Below are positions 23,123 to 32,380 of a stretch of DNA of 64,000 nucleotides, one piece after another. Origin of the DNA: Ferruginibacter sp. (GTDB taxonomy: Bacteria > Bacteroidota > Bacteroidia > Chitinophagales > Chitinophagaceae); the NCBI GenBank assembly GCA_017983695.1, contig JAGOAX010000012.1, positions 92,587 to 156,586 on the forward strand, given 5' to 3'. Position numbers and translations under genes: made by a program. Each line of letters begins with the position of its first letter. Position 1 is the stretch's first letter. The notes below the pieces were generated by a model that did not search any database, had not been told where the DNA came from, and was given only the letters and a program-made list of their open reading frames with translations.

Positions 23123-24805
23123 TTACAGGTTTCCTTTTTTTAATTCTTTAACTGCAAAATCTACTGCTCTCGCCGTTAAAGCCATATATGTTAATGATGG
23201 GTTTACACAGCTTGCACTCGTCATGCAGGCACCGTCGGTTACAAAAACATTCATCGCATCCCAAACCTGGTTATTGCCATTTAATACCGATGTTTTTGGA
23301 TCTCTGCCCATACGTGCCGTACCCATTTCGTGAATGCCCTGGCCTACCGCATAACCTGAATCATTGGTATGCACATCTTTTAATCCTGCTGCTTCAAGCA
23401 TTTCTGCTGCATCATTCATCATGTCTATCCGCATCTTCTTTTCATTTTCTTTTATCTCTACATCAAAATTTAAAACCGGCAAGCCCCATTTATCTTTTTT
23501 GGTTTTATCAAGAGAGATTTTATTACTGTGATCGGGCAACATTTCGCCGAAGGCCGTAATGCCCATATTCCAGTTACCGGGTTCAGATAAAGCTTCTTTT
23601 AATTCGGCCCCGAGTGTTAATTCGGCCACCTGTAATCCCCTGCCACGACTTGCGCCGCCCTGATAGCCAAAACCACGCAGGTAATCTCTTTTATCACCAT
23701 CAATATTTCTAAATCTGGGGATATAAATACCTGTTGGCCTGCGGCCGAAAATATATTTGTCTTCATATCCTTCCGGTCTTCCGGATGCACCAATTCTAAA
23801 ATGATGATCCATTACATTATGCCCCAGCTCTCCACTGCTGCTGCCCAGGCCATCGGGCCAAATGTCGGTAGCAGTATTCATTAAAACCCAGGTGCTGTTA
23901 AAAGATGACGCACAAAGGAAAATAATTTTTGCATTGTAAGTGTAAGTCTTGTTTGTTTCAGCATCAATCACTTCTACCCCGGTTGCCTTTTTGCTGTTTT
24001 TATCGTAGATAAGCTTGGTAACAATTTTATTATTCTCCATGGTAAGATTACCTGTTTTTCTTGCTGCAGGCAATGTTGCGGATTGTGTGCTGAAGTAGCC
24101 TCCAAACGGACAACCACGCCAACAACGGTCACGATACTGACAATTGGTTCTGCCCTGCTCCGGCCTTGCTTCAGTAATATTTGCGCTACGGCCAATAAAC
24201 ATATGCCGCTTACCATTATAGTGCGATTTTAATTTTACAGCCACATCTTTTTCCACTACGTTCATATCCATAGCAGGCAAAAATTCGCCGTCGGGTAAAA
24301 CATCCAATCCTTCTTTACTGCCCTGTATGCCTGCAAACCTTTCTACATAACTGTACCAGGATGCTATTTCATCATAACGAATGGGCCAATCTACTCCAAT
24401 ACCTTCTTTAGCATTGGCTTCAAAATCCATTTTACTAAAGCGATAGCTCTGGCGGCCCCAGTGTAAAGAACGGCCACCTGTATGATAAGCCCTGAACCAG
24501 TCGAAACGTTTAGTTTCGGTGTAAGGGCTTTCTGTATCTTTTACCCACATGCCTAAAGTTTGCTCACTCAAAGGATAATCTCTTTTTAAAACAGGATGTT
24601 CTTTTATCATTTCCTGTGTACGGATATCCCTGTGCGGAAACTCCCATATCTCTTTATTGGCAGTTACATAATCTTTTACATGCTCAATATGATTGCCTCT
24701 TTCGAGCATTAAAACCTTAAGCCCTTTTTCGGTAAGTTCTTTTGCAGCCCATCCGCCGCTGATTCCTGAGCCAACAACAATGGCATCGTAAGTAGTTTCT
24801 GGCAT
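23123..24805 (-). CDS. GMC-family FAD sugar dehydrogenase with Fe-S cysteine motif, copy A
   Basis: The 560-residue protein is a GMC oxidoreductase: FAD loop YDAIVVGSGISGGWAAKEL, substrate/FAD motif TGGRSLHWGRQSYRFS, and the C-terminal His/Asn active-site pair (GIHEMGTARMG and CVNPSLTYMAL). Cys222-x5-Cys228-x3-Cys232 matches the cysteine motif that holds a [3Fe-4S] cluster in bacterial FAD glucose dehydrogenases. It has no signal of its own and would be exported with the Tat-borne small subunit. It probably oxidises a sugar or glycoside, perhaps at C3. The paralogue at 27227 faces it across the cluster. Confidence 0.85.
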   Translation of the reverse strand: MPETTYDAIVVGSGISGGWAAKELTEKGLKVLMLERGNHIEHVKDYVTANKEIWEFPHRDIRTQEMIKEHPVLKRDYPLSEQTLGMWVKDTESPYTETKRFDWFRAYHTGGRSLHWGRQSYRFSKMDFEANAKEGIGVDWPIRYDEIASWYSYVERFAGIQGSKEGLDVLPDGEFLPAMDMNVVEKDVAVKLKSHYNGKRHMFIGRSANITEARPEQGRTNCQYRDRCWRGCPFGGYFSTQSATLPAARKTGNLTMENNKIVTKLIYDKNSKKATGVEVIDAETNKTYTYNAKIIFLCASSFNSTWVLMNTATDIWPDGLGSSSGELGHNVMDHHFRIGASGRPEGYEDKYIFGRRPTGIYIPRFRNIDGDKRDYLRGFGYQGGASRGRGLQVAELTLGAELKEALSEPGNWNMGITAFGEMLPDHSNKISLDKTKKDKWGLPVLNFDVEIKENEKKMRIDMMNDAAEMLEAAGLKDVHTNDSGYAVGQGIHEMGTARMGRDPKTSVLNGNNQVWDAMNVFVTDGACMTSASCVNPSLTYMALTARAVDFAVKELKKGNL

Positions 24806-24853
24806 ATCTAAAAGTTGTAAGTTTTAAGTAATAAGTTATAAGTCATTGGAATT

Positions 24854-25741
24854 TTAAACATCGCAGATTTTCACTGCTTTTTTTAACGCTTTAATTTTAT
24901 CTTCTTTTTCTTTTCCTGTTGGTATGAACTCCTGCGCCAGGTAACCTTTAAACCCGCTATCGGAAATTGCTTTTATAATAGCAGGGTAAAACAATTCCTG
25001 TGTGTCATCAATTTCATGCCTTCCCGGAACACCTGCTGTATGATAATGACCATAATACTGGTGATTATTTTTTATGGTTCTTATTACATCACCTTCATCA
25101 ATCTGCATGTGATAAATATCGTACAGCAGTTTAAAATTTTCTGATCCTAAACGTTTGCATAATTCAACGCCCCATACACTTCTGTCGCACATATAATCTT
25201 TGTGGTCAATTTTACTGTTCAGTAATTCCATCTGAATCATCACGCCTCTCTTTTCTGCAAATCCCATTATTTGTTTCAACCCTTCTACACAATTCTTTAA
25301 TCCTGTTTCGTCATCCATACCGTCACGGCTGCCGCTAAAGCAAATTAAATTTTTATACCCGGCATCTGCAACATAATTTATGTGATCGGTATAGTTTTTT
25401 ATTAATGTTGAATGATATTCAGTATGATTCCAACCTTTTGTTAAACTGATTTCGGCTCCGTTGCACATTGATGAATCGAGGCCATGGCTTTTCAATATAT
25501 TCCATTCTTTTGGGCCAACAAGGTCAATTGCTTTTAACCCAATTTTATTGCCCACTTTACACAATTCATCCAATGGTAAAAAATTGTAGGTCCACCTGCA
25601 AACAGAGTGGTTGATATTGCCTTTCAGTTTCATGTTACTATTATCTGCAGCAGCCAAAGATGCAAGCGGATTTGCCGCCATGGCAACAGAACCAACTGCT
25701 AACTGTTTTAATAATTGCCGCCTTGAAGAATTATTTTCCAT
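24854..25741 (-). CDS. Exported TIM-barrel isomerase, hydroxypyruvate isomerase-like
   Basis: The 295-residue protein begins with a twin-arginine signal (NSSRRQLLKQLAVGSVAMAA) and has the xylose-isomerase-like TIM-barrel of hydroxypyruvate isomerase relatives. Metal ligands are visible in QMELLNS, LLYDIYHMQ, GHYHTAGVPGRHEID and LAQEFIP. It likely isomerises or epimerises a keto-sugar made in the periplasm. It sits between GMC copy A and the MFS transporter gene, all in one direction. The exact reaction is unknown. Confidence 0.8.
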   Translation of the reverse strand: MENNSSRRQLLKQLAVGSVAMAANPLASLAAADNSNMKLKGNINHSVCRWTYNFLPLDELCKVGNKIGLKAIDLVGPKEWNILKSHGLDSSMCNGAEISLTKGWNHTEYHSTLIKNYTDHINYVADAGYKNLICFSGSRDGMDDETGLKNCVEGLKQIMGFAEKRGVMIQMELLNSKIDHKDYMCDRSVWGVELCKRLGSENFKLLYDIYHMQIDEGDVIRTIKNNHQYYGHYHTAGVPGRHEIDDTQELFYPAIIKAISDSGFKGYLAQEFIPTGKEKEDKIKALKKAVKICDV

Positions 25742-25759
25742 TACTAAAATAGTTTATTA

Positions 25760-27049
25760 TTAAGCTGCTTTATTTTTATTCTTCATGTAAAAAAATAATC
25801 CTGCAAATGCAGCTACCAATATTACCGGAAGAATCATTGTAGTGTTAATAATTTCTGGTCCTGCAGTTTTGTTGGCTTCTGCTAAAGCTGCTTTCATTTG
25901 TTCTGTAGCTTCTGGACTGTTATAAACTTTTAAATCGGCACCAGTTGGTAAATGTGCTGCAATTTTATTATCATATACGCCACCCATAAATATGGTGTAG
26001 ATAGATACCGCAAACATACCGGCACCTCCCATCAGGTTTAAACCAACAGCGCCAGTCTTTGGCAAATTTTCTGAAACAAATCCCAGCATGGTGGGCCAGA
26101 AATAACAAACCCCCATACCAAATACTAATGCGCCTACAAAAACCATACTGCCATCTGTATGCCCCAAAATATATAACCCTAAAGTTGCTAATATTGCCGA
26201 CATTAATAATACACCCTGCGGTGCCAGCTTATGCACTACAGGTCCGGCAAAAGCACGACCAATAGCCATTATACCTGTTGATACAGCAAGGATAAGTAAA
26301 GAATTTTTTGTTACATTACTTAATAAAACCCCAATCCACTGGCCGGTAAATAATTCTGTAATGGCAGTACCAAACATACAAATGATCATAAAAATAAACA
26401 GTGGGCTTGCCAATGCTTTATACATACTTGCAGTTGAAACACCGCTTGCTACTCTTTCTGTAACAGGAAATTTTTCTTTGGCAAAAAGCCATCCGTATAA
26501 TACTGTTGGAATCAGCATCAGGGCTACAAGCATTTTCCAGTTACTGATACTTTCAGTACCTGCAATTTTTTGTCCTAAAAAATAAACTACCAACGAACCG
26601 ATTACGATACCACCCGGAAACCATAAATGAAAATGATTAAGTTTAGTTGTTTTATTATCGCTGTACAATGCTGTTACTAAAGGATTACATGCTGCTTCTA
26701 CAGTACCGTTGGCTATACCAATTAATAAGGTAGAAATAAACAATGCCCAGTAAGGGCTTCCAAAATTTCCGGCAAAAATGGTTAACAGAATACCGGCTAA
26801 GTGAAAAACAAAAGCCATAACCAGCAGTTTCTTCATACCAATAATATCCACCACCATGCCTCCTATAATTACTGCAAGCGGAAAGCCCCAGAAAGCTGTT
26901 GCTGTAATGGTTGACATTTCTGATTTATCTAAATTAAACTGTGTACCCCAAGTACCCAGTAACCCTGCCCTTATGCCAAATGAAAGAGAAGTTACCAGTA
27001 ATGCCAAACAACTGGCCACAAATAGTTTGTTTCTGTCTATAGCTTGCAT
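25760..27049 (-). CDS. MFS sugar transporter
   Basis: The 429-residue protein has twelve membrane helices and the layout of sugar/nucleoside proton symporters of the FHS/NHS type (start FVASCLALLVTSLSFGIRAG, then ATAFWGFPLAVIIGGMVVDI). It is the first gene of the leftward arm of the sugar-oxidation cluster, 18 bp before the TIM-barrel gene, and most likely imports the sugar or its oxidised product. Substrate is not readable from the sequence. Confidence 0.78.
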   Translation of the reverse strand: MQAIDRNKLFVASCLALLVTSLSFGIRAGLLGTWGTQFNLDKSEMSTITATAFWGFPLAVIIGGMVVDIIGMKKLLVMAFVFHLAGILLTIFAGNFGSPYWALFISTLLIGIANGTVEAACNPLVTALYSDNKTTKLNHFHLWFPGGIVIGSLVVYFLGQKIAGTESISNWKMLVALMLIPTVLYGWLFAKEKFPVTERVASGVSTASMYKALASPLFIFMIICMFGTAITELFTGQWIGVLLSNVTKNSLLILAVSTGIMAIGRAFAGPVVHKLAPQGVLLMSAILATLGLYILGHTDGSMVFVGALVFGMGVCYFWPTMLGFVSENLPKTGAVGLNLMGGAGMFAVSIYTIFMGGVYDNKIAAHLPTGADLKVYNSPEATEQMKAALAEANKTAGPEIINTTMILPVILVAAFAGLFFYMKNKNKAA

Positions 27050-27140
27050 ATCGTTTTGTTTATTAAAGGGATTAATTTGAGTTGGTAAATATAATTTTAA
27101 AAATCATTCAATAATCATATCCATTAAAAAAATATTACAC

Positions 27141-27154
27141 CGCAACCGTTTGCA
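27141..27154. promoter_or_regulatory. LacI-family-type operator in the divergent promoter region
   Basis: CGCAACCGTTTGCA fits the LacI/GalR-family consensus TGNAANCGNTTNCA at all fixed positions but the first. A second ACCGTTT follows 13 bp later (27158-27164). It lies between the two arms of the sugar cluster, 92 bp from the MFS start and 73 bp from GMC copy B, where one repressor could control both arms. No LacI-type regulator gene lies in this window. Confidence 0.5.
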
Positions 27155-27226
27155 GTTACCGTTTAAAAAAAGTTTCTTTTAAAACACATTTAATTTCTAA
27201 CTTCCGTTATTAAAGCAACAGGCTAT

Positions 27227-28969
27227 ATGGGAGATCTGCAAATAAAAATTCAACCGAAAAAATATGATGTGGTTATTGTGGGCAGCGGTGCCGGCGGTGG
27301 TATGGCTGCATACCAGTTAAGCAAGGCCGGTTTAAAAGTTTGCCTTATTGAGGCCGGTGCCATGTACGATCCACAAAAAAATATTACACAATTAAAATGG
27401 CCTTACGAAAGCCCCAGGAGAGGTGCCAGCACAAAGTTTCGCCCCTTTGGTGATTTTGATGCCTGCTATTACGGATGGGATGTGGAAGGTGAACCTTTTA
27501 CAAAAGAAGAAGGAACAGACTGGAGTTGGTGGAGGGCAAGAATGCTGGGTGGAAGAACCAATCATTGGGGAAGAATTTCCCTAAGGTTTGGACCAAAAGA
27601 TTTTAAAAGAAAAAGTATTGATGGCCTTGGTGATGATTGGCCGATTGGATACGAAGATGTAAAACCTTATTACGATGCCATTGATAAACTGATTGGGATA
27701 TTTGGTACCAACGAAGGTTTGGAAAATGATCCGGATGGTATTTTTTTACCACCCCCAAAACCCCGCCTGCATGAATTGTTTATAAAAAAAGCTGCCGGTA
27801 CCGCAGGAGTTCCTGTTATTCCTTCAAGGCTTTCCATTCTTACAAAAAAAATTAATGAAGACAGGGGTGCCTGCTTTTTTTGCGGCCAGTGCGGCAGAAA
27901 CTGCAGCATGGCGAAAGCAGATTTTTCAAGCACCAACGTTTTAATTTACCCGGCATTAAAAACCGGCAATGTTGATATTGTATGCAATGCTATGGCAAGA
28001 GAAGTGCTGACCAATAGAGAAGGATTGGCAACAGGTGTGTCGTACATCAGCAAAGAAGATATGATGGAATACCAGGTAAATGCAAGGGTGGTAATTGTTG
28101 CTGCCAGTACCTGCGAAAGTGCAAGACTGTTACTGAATTCAAAATCGGACCGTCACCCCAATGGATTAGCCAACAGCAGCGATGTGGTAGGCAGATATTT
28201 GCACGACAGTACAGGAGCAGCATTAGGAGGCGTGCTGCCACAGTTGTTCGACAGAAAAAGATATAACGAAGATGGTGTTGGCGGTATGCATGTGTATACT
28301 CCATGGTGGCTTGATAATAAGAAACTGGATTTCCCTCGTGGCTATCATATAGAATACTGGGGTGGACAAGGTATGCCTTCATACGGTTTTAACTGGGGCA
28401 TAGAAAATTTAAATGGTAAGTACCTGGTGCATGGCAAACAAAAAGAAGGCGGCGGTTATGGTAAATCTTTAAAAGAAGACAACCGCTATTTTTATGGTGC
28501 AGGTGTTGGCATGGCCGGCCGTGGCGAGGCAATTCCCTTGTATGAAAACCGCTGTACCATTGATGATAAAATGGTGGATAGTTTTGGAATACCCGTGCTG
28601 AAGTTTAATGTAAAATGGACCGACAATGAAATAAAGCAGGCCAAGCACATGAAAGAAACTTTTAAAGAAGTGATGCATAATATGGGAGCTGTAATTACCT
28701 GGGGCGGCGATGATGATGAAAAGAATGACTGGGGCTTAAGTAAACCGGGAGAAATTATTCATGAAGCTGGAACTGTAAGAATGGGTAACGACCCTAAAAA
28801 AAGTGCACTGAATAAATATAACCAGGCGCATGACTGTAAAAATTTATTTGTGCTTGATGGTGGTGCTTTTGTAAGCCAGGCAGATAAAAATATAACATGG
28901 ACAATTTTAGCATTAAGTATGAGGGCCAGCGATTATATAATTGATGAACTGAAAAAAAATAATTTGTAA
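27227..28969 (+). CDS. GMC-family FAD sugar dehydrogenase with Fe-S cysteine motif, copy B
   Basis: The 580-residue paralogue of the copy at 23123 has the FAD loop YDVVIVGSGAGGGMAAYQL, the motif LGGRTNHWGRISLRFG, and the active-site His/Asn pair in IIHEAGTVRMG and DKNITWTILAL. Cysteines 216, 219, 222 and 226 (ACFFCGQCGRNCSMA) form a motif one cysteine richer than in copy A, suitable for an Fe-S cluster. It heads the rightward arm. It should oxidise a sugar or glycoside outside the cytoplasm and pass electrons to the cytochrome c encoded downstream. Which sugar, and whether C3, is inference. Confidence 0.85.
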   Translation: MGDLQIKIQPKKYDVVIVGSGAGGGMAAYQLSKAGLKVCLIEAGAMYDPQKNITQLKWPYESPRRGASTKFRPFGDFDACYYGWDVEGEPFTKEEGTDWSWWRARMLGGRTNHWGRISLRFGPKDFKRKSIDGLGDDWPIGYEDVKPYYDAIDKLIGIFGTNEGLENDPDGIFLPPPKPRLHELFIKKAAGTAGVPVIPSRLSILTKKINEDRGACFFCGQCGRNCSMAKADFSSTNVLIYPALKTGNVDIVCNAMAREVLTNREGLATGVSYISKEDMMEYQVNARVVIVAASTCESARLLLNSKSDRHPNGLANSSDVVGRYLHDSTGAALGGVLPQLFDRKRYNEDGVGGMHVYTPWWLDNKKLDFPRGYHIEYWGGQGMPSYGFNWGIENLNGKYLVHGKQKEGGGYGKSLKEDNRYFYGAGVGMAGRGEAIPLYENRCTIDDKMVDSFGIPVLKFNVKWTDNEIKQAKHMKETFKEVMHNMGAVITWGGDDDEKNDWGLSKPGEIIHEAGTVRMGNDPKKSALNKYNQAHDCKNLFVLDGGAFVSQADKNITWTILALSMRASDYIIDELKKNNL

Positions 28970-29036
28970 ACAATTTTGAGGTTTAAATGATGAACTATTA
29001 ATGTTTTGATTAAATCAACATTTTACAATTCATAAT

Positions 29037-29059
29037 TAATAACTCATAATTCATAATTT
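29037..29059. repeat. AT-rich simple repeat (TAACTCATAATTCATAA type)
   Basis: TAATAACTCATAATTCATAA is the reverse complement of the repeat unit at 23060-23120. It ends 7 bp before the start of the next gene. Confidence 0.6.
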
Positions 29060-29065
29060 ATTACA

Positions 29066-29743
29066 ATGGACAGACGTAAATCACTAAAATTAATTGCAGG
29101 CACTTTTGCAACAACCGCTTTATTAGATGCCTGCAACACTGATGATAAAAAAGTAGCCGCCCAGGTTTCATCAACTGAATTTGATGCTAAAACCTATACA
29201 CTCGACAGGGCCAAAGAAGAACTGGATAGAGAAAACAAACTCTTAAAAGAAACATTCTTCACCAGTCATGAAATGGCAACCATTGCAATTTTGTGCGACA
29301 TCATAATTCCTAAAGATGAAATAAGCGGCAGCGCCACCGATGCCAAAGTGCCGGACTTTATTGAGTTTATTGTAAAAGATAAACCCGAACACCAGCTGCC
29401 TATGAGAGGTGGTTTGCGCTGGCTGGATATGCAATGCTTAAAAAATTATACTGCCGATTTTAAAACTTCATCAGCTGCACAGCAGATAGAAATGGTTGAT
29501 GCCATTGCTTATCCCAAAAAAGCAAAACCACAAATGAAAGCTGGCGTTTCTTTTTTCAGCCTGATAAGAAATTTAACCATTACCGGTTTTTACACTTCAA
29601 AAATTGGAATAGAAGATATCGGTTACAAAGGCAATACACCTACAGAATGGAACGGTGTGCCTGAGGCTGTTTTAAAACAATACAATGTTGCCTATACCGA
29701 AAAGGAATTAAAAGAGTGCATCAGTTTTGATAAACCCATCTAA
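29066..29743 (+). CDS. Gluconate 2-dehydrogenase subunit 3 family protein (Tat lipoprotein), copy B
   Basis: The 225-residue protein starts MDRRKSLKLIAGTFATTALL with a twin-arginine and then a lipobox (LLDAC, cysteine near residue 23). The mature region has the family pattern (MATIAILCDIIIPKDEISGS, then SLIRNLTITGFYTSKIGIED). It follows GMC copy B by 96 bp and should be its small subunit and export escort. Copies A and B, each next to a GMC gene, show the pair was duplicated together. Confidence 0.85.
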   Translation: MDRRKSLKLIAGTFATTALLDACNTDDKKVAAQVSSTEFDAKTYTLDRAKEELDRENKLLKETFFTSHEMATIAILCDIIIPKDEISGSATDAKVPDFIEFIVKDKPEHQLPMRGGLRWLDMQCLKNYTADFKTSSAAQQIEMVDAIAYPKKAKPQMKAGVSFFSLIRNLTITGFYTSKIGIEDIGYKGNTPTEWNGVPEAVLKQYNVAYTEKELKECISFDKPI

Positions 29744-29752
29744 AAAATAAAT

Positions 29753-31183
29753 ATGGTACAATACAAATCATCCAGGCGGAATTTTATCCGCAATACTGCT
29801 GTTACTGCTGCAGGATTTTATATTATCCCAAGACATGTATTAGGTAAAGGATTTATAGCGCCAAGCGATAAATTAAATATCGGCTCCATAGGCGCAGGCG
29901 GTAAAGGTGCCAGCGATATCAGCGAATTTGCTAAAAGCCCTTTTGTAAATATTGTTTCGCTTTGCGATGTTGATGACAGGGAGTCGAAAAAAACAAGGGA
30001 AAAATTTCCTAAAGCCACTTACTATAAAGATTTCAGGCAAATGCTGGAAAAAGAAAAAGGCAATATCGATGCGGTTTCTGTTTCCACACCCGATAACACC
30101 CATGCCGTTGCTGCACTTGCTGCTATGCAACTGGGCAAGCATGTGTATGTTCAAAAACCATTAACACACGATATTTACGAAGCCAGAATATTAACCGAAG
30201 CTGCACAAAAATATAAAGTGGTTACGCAAATGGGTAACCAGGGTGGTAGTGGCGATGGTGTAAGAAGAGCTAAAGAAATTTACAAAAGTGGTATAATTGG
30301 AGATGTACATACCGCACATGCCTGGACTAACAGGCCTGTTTGGCCGCAGGGCATCCCCACGCCTACCGGCAAATTTGATATCCCCACAGAATTAGACTGG
30401 AACTTATGGCTTGGCCCTGCAAAAAATATGGATTACAATCCGGCATACTTACCATTTAACTGGCGTGGCTGGTGGGCTTTTGGTACAGGTGCTTTGGGTG
30501 ATATGGCCTGTCATATCATGGATCCTATTTACCGCATCTTGCCTATTAAATATCCTAACTCTGTTGAGGCCAGCATGAGTATGATATGGAAAGAAATGTG
30601 GAACGACACCCAGAATTACGATGCCTGTCCGCCATCTACCATTGTACATTTTAATTATCCTAAAACAGATGGTACAGGAGATATTAAAGTAAGCTGGTAC
30701 GATGGAGGCTTGCTACCACCTTTACCAGAAGAACTTACCGAAGAAGATAAATTTGGCAACTGGGATGGTGGTGTTTTATTCATTGGTACAAAAGGAAAAT
30801 TACTGATGGATTGCTATGGCGAAAATCCACGCTTATTACCCACCCGCCTGATGAAAGAAAAAACTTTACCTGCGGAAACAATTGCAAGGGTTAAAGAAGG
30901 TCATTACCTGCAATGGGTAAATGCATGCAAAGAAGGTTATGGTAAAACGGAATTAAGTTCTGCATTTGATTATGCCGGTCCTTTTACCGAGAGTATTTTA
31001 TTAGGCAACCTGGCCATAAGAAGTTATGTAGCAAAAAATGCTAAACTCACAGGATGGGGTGATAAATATTTAGGCCGTAAAAAATTATTATGGGATGCAG
31101 CTGCAATGAAAATCACCAATTTTGATGAGGCTAATACTTTTGTAAAAAGAGAATACAGGCAGGGATGGAATTTAACTTTGTAA
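29753..31183 (+). CDS. Exported Gfo/Idh/MocA family oxidoreductase
   Basis: The 476-residue protein has a twin-arginine signal (KSSRRNFIRNTAVTAAGFYI), an NAD-binding fold (LNIGSIGAGGKGASDISEF) and the EKP-type motif as VQKPLTHDIYEAR. Tat-exported members of this family bring NAD(P) tightly bound into the periplasm and act on sugars. It starts 9 bp after the small-subunit gene in the rightward arm, consistent with redox steps on keto-sugars. Substrate unknown. Confidence 0.85.
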   Translation: MVQYKSSRRNFIRNTAVTAAGFYIIPRHVLGKGFIAPSDKLNIGSIGAGGKGASDISEFAKSPFVNIVSLCDVDDRESKKTREKFPKATYYKDFRQMLEKEKGNIDAVSVSTPDNTHAVAALAAMQLGKHVYVQKPLTHDIYEARILTEAAQKYKVVTQMGNQGGSGDGVRRAKEIYKSGIIGDVHTAHAWTNRPVWPQGIPTPTGKFDIPTELDWNLWLGPAKNMDYNPAYLPFNWRGWWAFGTGALGDMACHIMDPIYRILPIKYPNSVEASMSMIWKEMWNDTQNYDACPPSTIVHFNYPKTDGTGDIKVSWYDGGLLPPLPEELTEEDKFGNWDGGVLFIGTKGKLLMDCYGENPRLLPTRLMKEKTLPAETIARVKEGHYLQWVNACKEGYGKTELSSAFDYAGPFTESILLGNLAIRSYVAKNAKLTGWGDKYLGRKKLLWDAAAMKITNFDEANTFVKREYRQGWNLTL

Positions 31184-31214
31184 ACTATTTGAATCAAAAA
31201 AAAATAAGAACATA

Positions 31215-32375
31215 ATGACTCCGGGTAAATTAAAAATAGGAATGATCGGCGGTGGTAAAGATGCCTTTATAGGTGCAGTACACCGTCTTGCTTTTAATAT
31301 GGATGGGCAATGCGAACTGGTTGCCGGAACACTAAGTGTAAATCCCGAAGTGGCTGTTGCATCGGGTAAAGAATTGTTTTTAGATGAAAGCAGGATTTAT
31401 ACCGATTATAAAGTGATGCTGGAAAAAGAAGCGGCTATGCCTGCTGATAAGCGGCTTGATTTTATAAGTATTGTTACACCAAATTTTGTACACTTCGATC
31501 CTGCAATGATGGCCCTGGATAAAGGGTTTAATGTGGTAATTGAAAAACCCATCACCTTTACATTAGACCAGGCAAAACAACTAAAAGAAAAATTGGCAGC
31601 TACTGGATTAAGTTTATTGCTATGTCACACTTACACCGGTTATCCAATGGTTAAGCAGGCAAAACAATTATTAAAAAGCGGGGTACTGGGAAAAATAAGA
31701 AAAATATATGTTGAATATCCGCAGGGCTGGCTAAGCACCCTTTTAGAAGGTACCGGGCAGGCACAGGCCAGCTGGCGTACCGACCCTAAAAAAAGTGGTA
31801 AAGCAGGTTGCATGGGTGATATAGGAACACATGCTTTTAACCTGGCGGAGTACGTAACAGGTTTACAAGTGCAGCAAATCTGTTCCAATTTAAATATTGT
31901 TGTAGATGGCAGAATGCTGGATGATGATGGTGCCGCATTTTTAAAATTCAATAACGGCGCTACCGGAGTTTTAATGGCTACTCAAATAGCAGCAGGCGAA
32001 GAAAACGCCGTAAAAATAAGAGTGTATGCAGAAAAAGGTGGCGTAGAATGGAAGCAGGAAGATGCTAATACACTTTTAGTAAAATGGCTGGATAAACCAA
32101 CAGAAATTTACAGAACTGGTGGTGGATACAACAGTTCTTTTTCCGCACACAATACCAGGATACCTGCCGGGCATCCAGAAGGATATTTAGAAGCCTTTGC
32201 AAACTTGTATCGCAACTTTACCTTAACGGTAAGAGCAAAAAAGAATGGCGAAACACCAAAAGAAGAATGGCTGGATTTTCCGGGTGTTGAAGAAGGCATA
32301 AGAGGAATGGCATTTGTAGAAAATGTGGTGGCCTCATCAGAAAGTGAACAAAAATGGTTAGACTTTAAAATATAA
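31215..32375 (+). CDS. Gfo/Idh/MocA family oxidoreductase, cytoplasmic
   Basis: The 386-residue protein has the NAD-binding start LKIGMIGGGKDAFIGAVHRL, the catalytic lysine motif VVIEKPITFTLDQAKQL and GCMGDIGTHAFNLAEYVTG. It has no export signal, unlike the paralogous protein upstream. It probably reduces or re-oxidises the imported keto-sugar. It lies 31 bp after the exported family member and 5 bp before the next isomerase gene. Confidence 0.85.
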   Translation: MTPGKLKIGMIGGGKDAFIGAVHRLAFNMDGQCELVAGTLSVNPEVAVASGKELFLDESRIYTDYKVMLEKEAAMPADKRLDFISIVTPNFVHFDPAMMALDKGFNVVIEKPITFTLDQAKQLKEKLAATGLSLLLCHTYTGYPMVKQAKQLLKSGVLGKIRKIYVEYPQGWLSTLLEGTGQAQASWRTDPKKSGKAGCMGDIGTHAFNLAEYVTGLQVQQICSNLNIVVDGRMLDDDGAAFLKFNNGATGVLMATQIAAGEENAVKIRVYAEKGGVEWKQEDANTLLVKWLDKPTEIYRTGGGYNSSFSAHNTRIPAGHPEGYLEAFANLYRNFTLTVRAKKNGETPKEEWLDFPGVEEGIRGMAFVENVVASSESEQKWLDFKI

Positions 32376-32380
32376 TTCAA

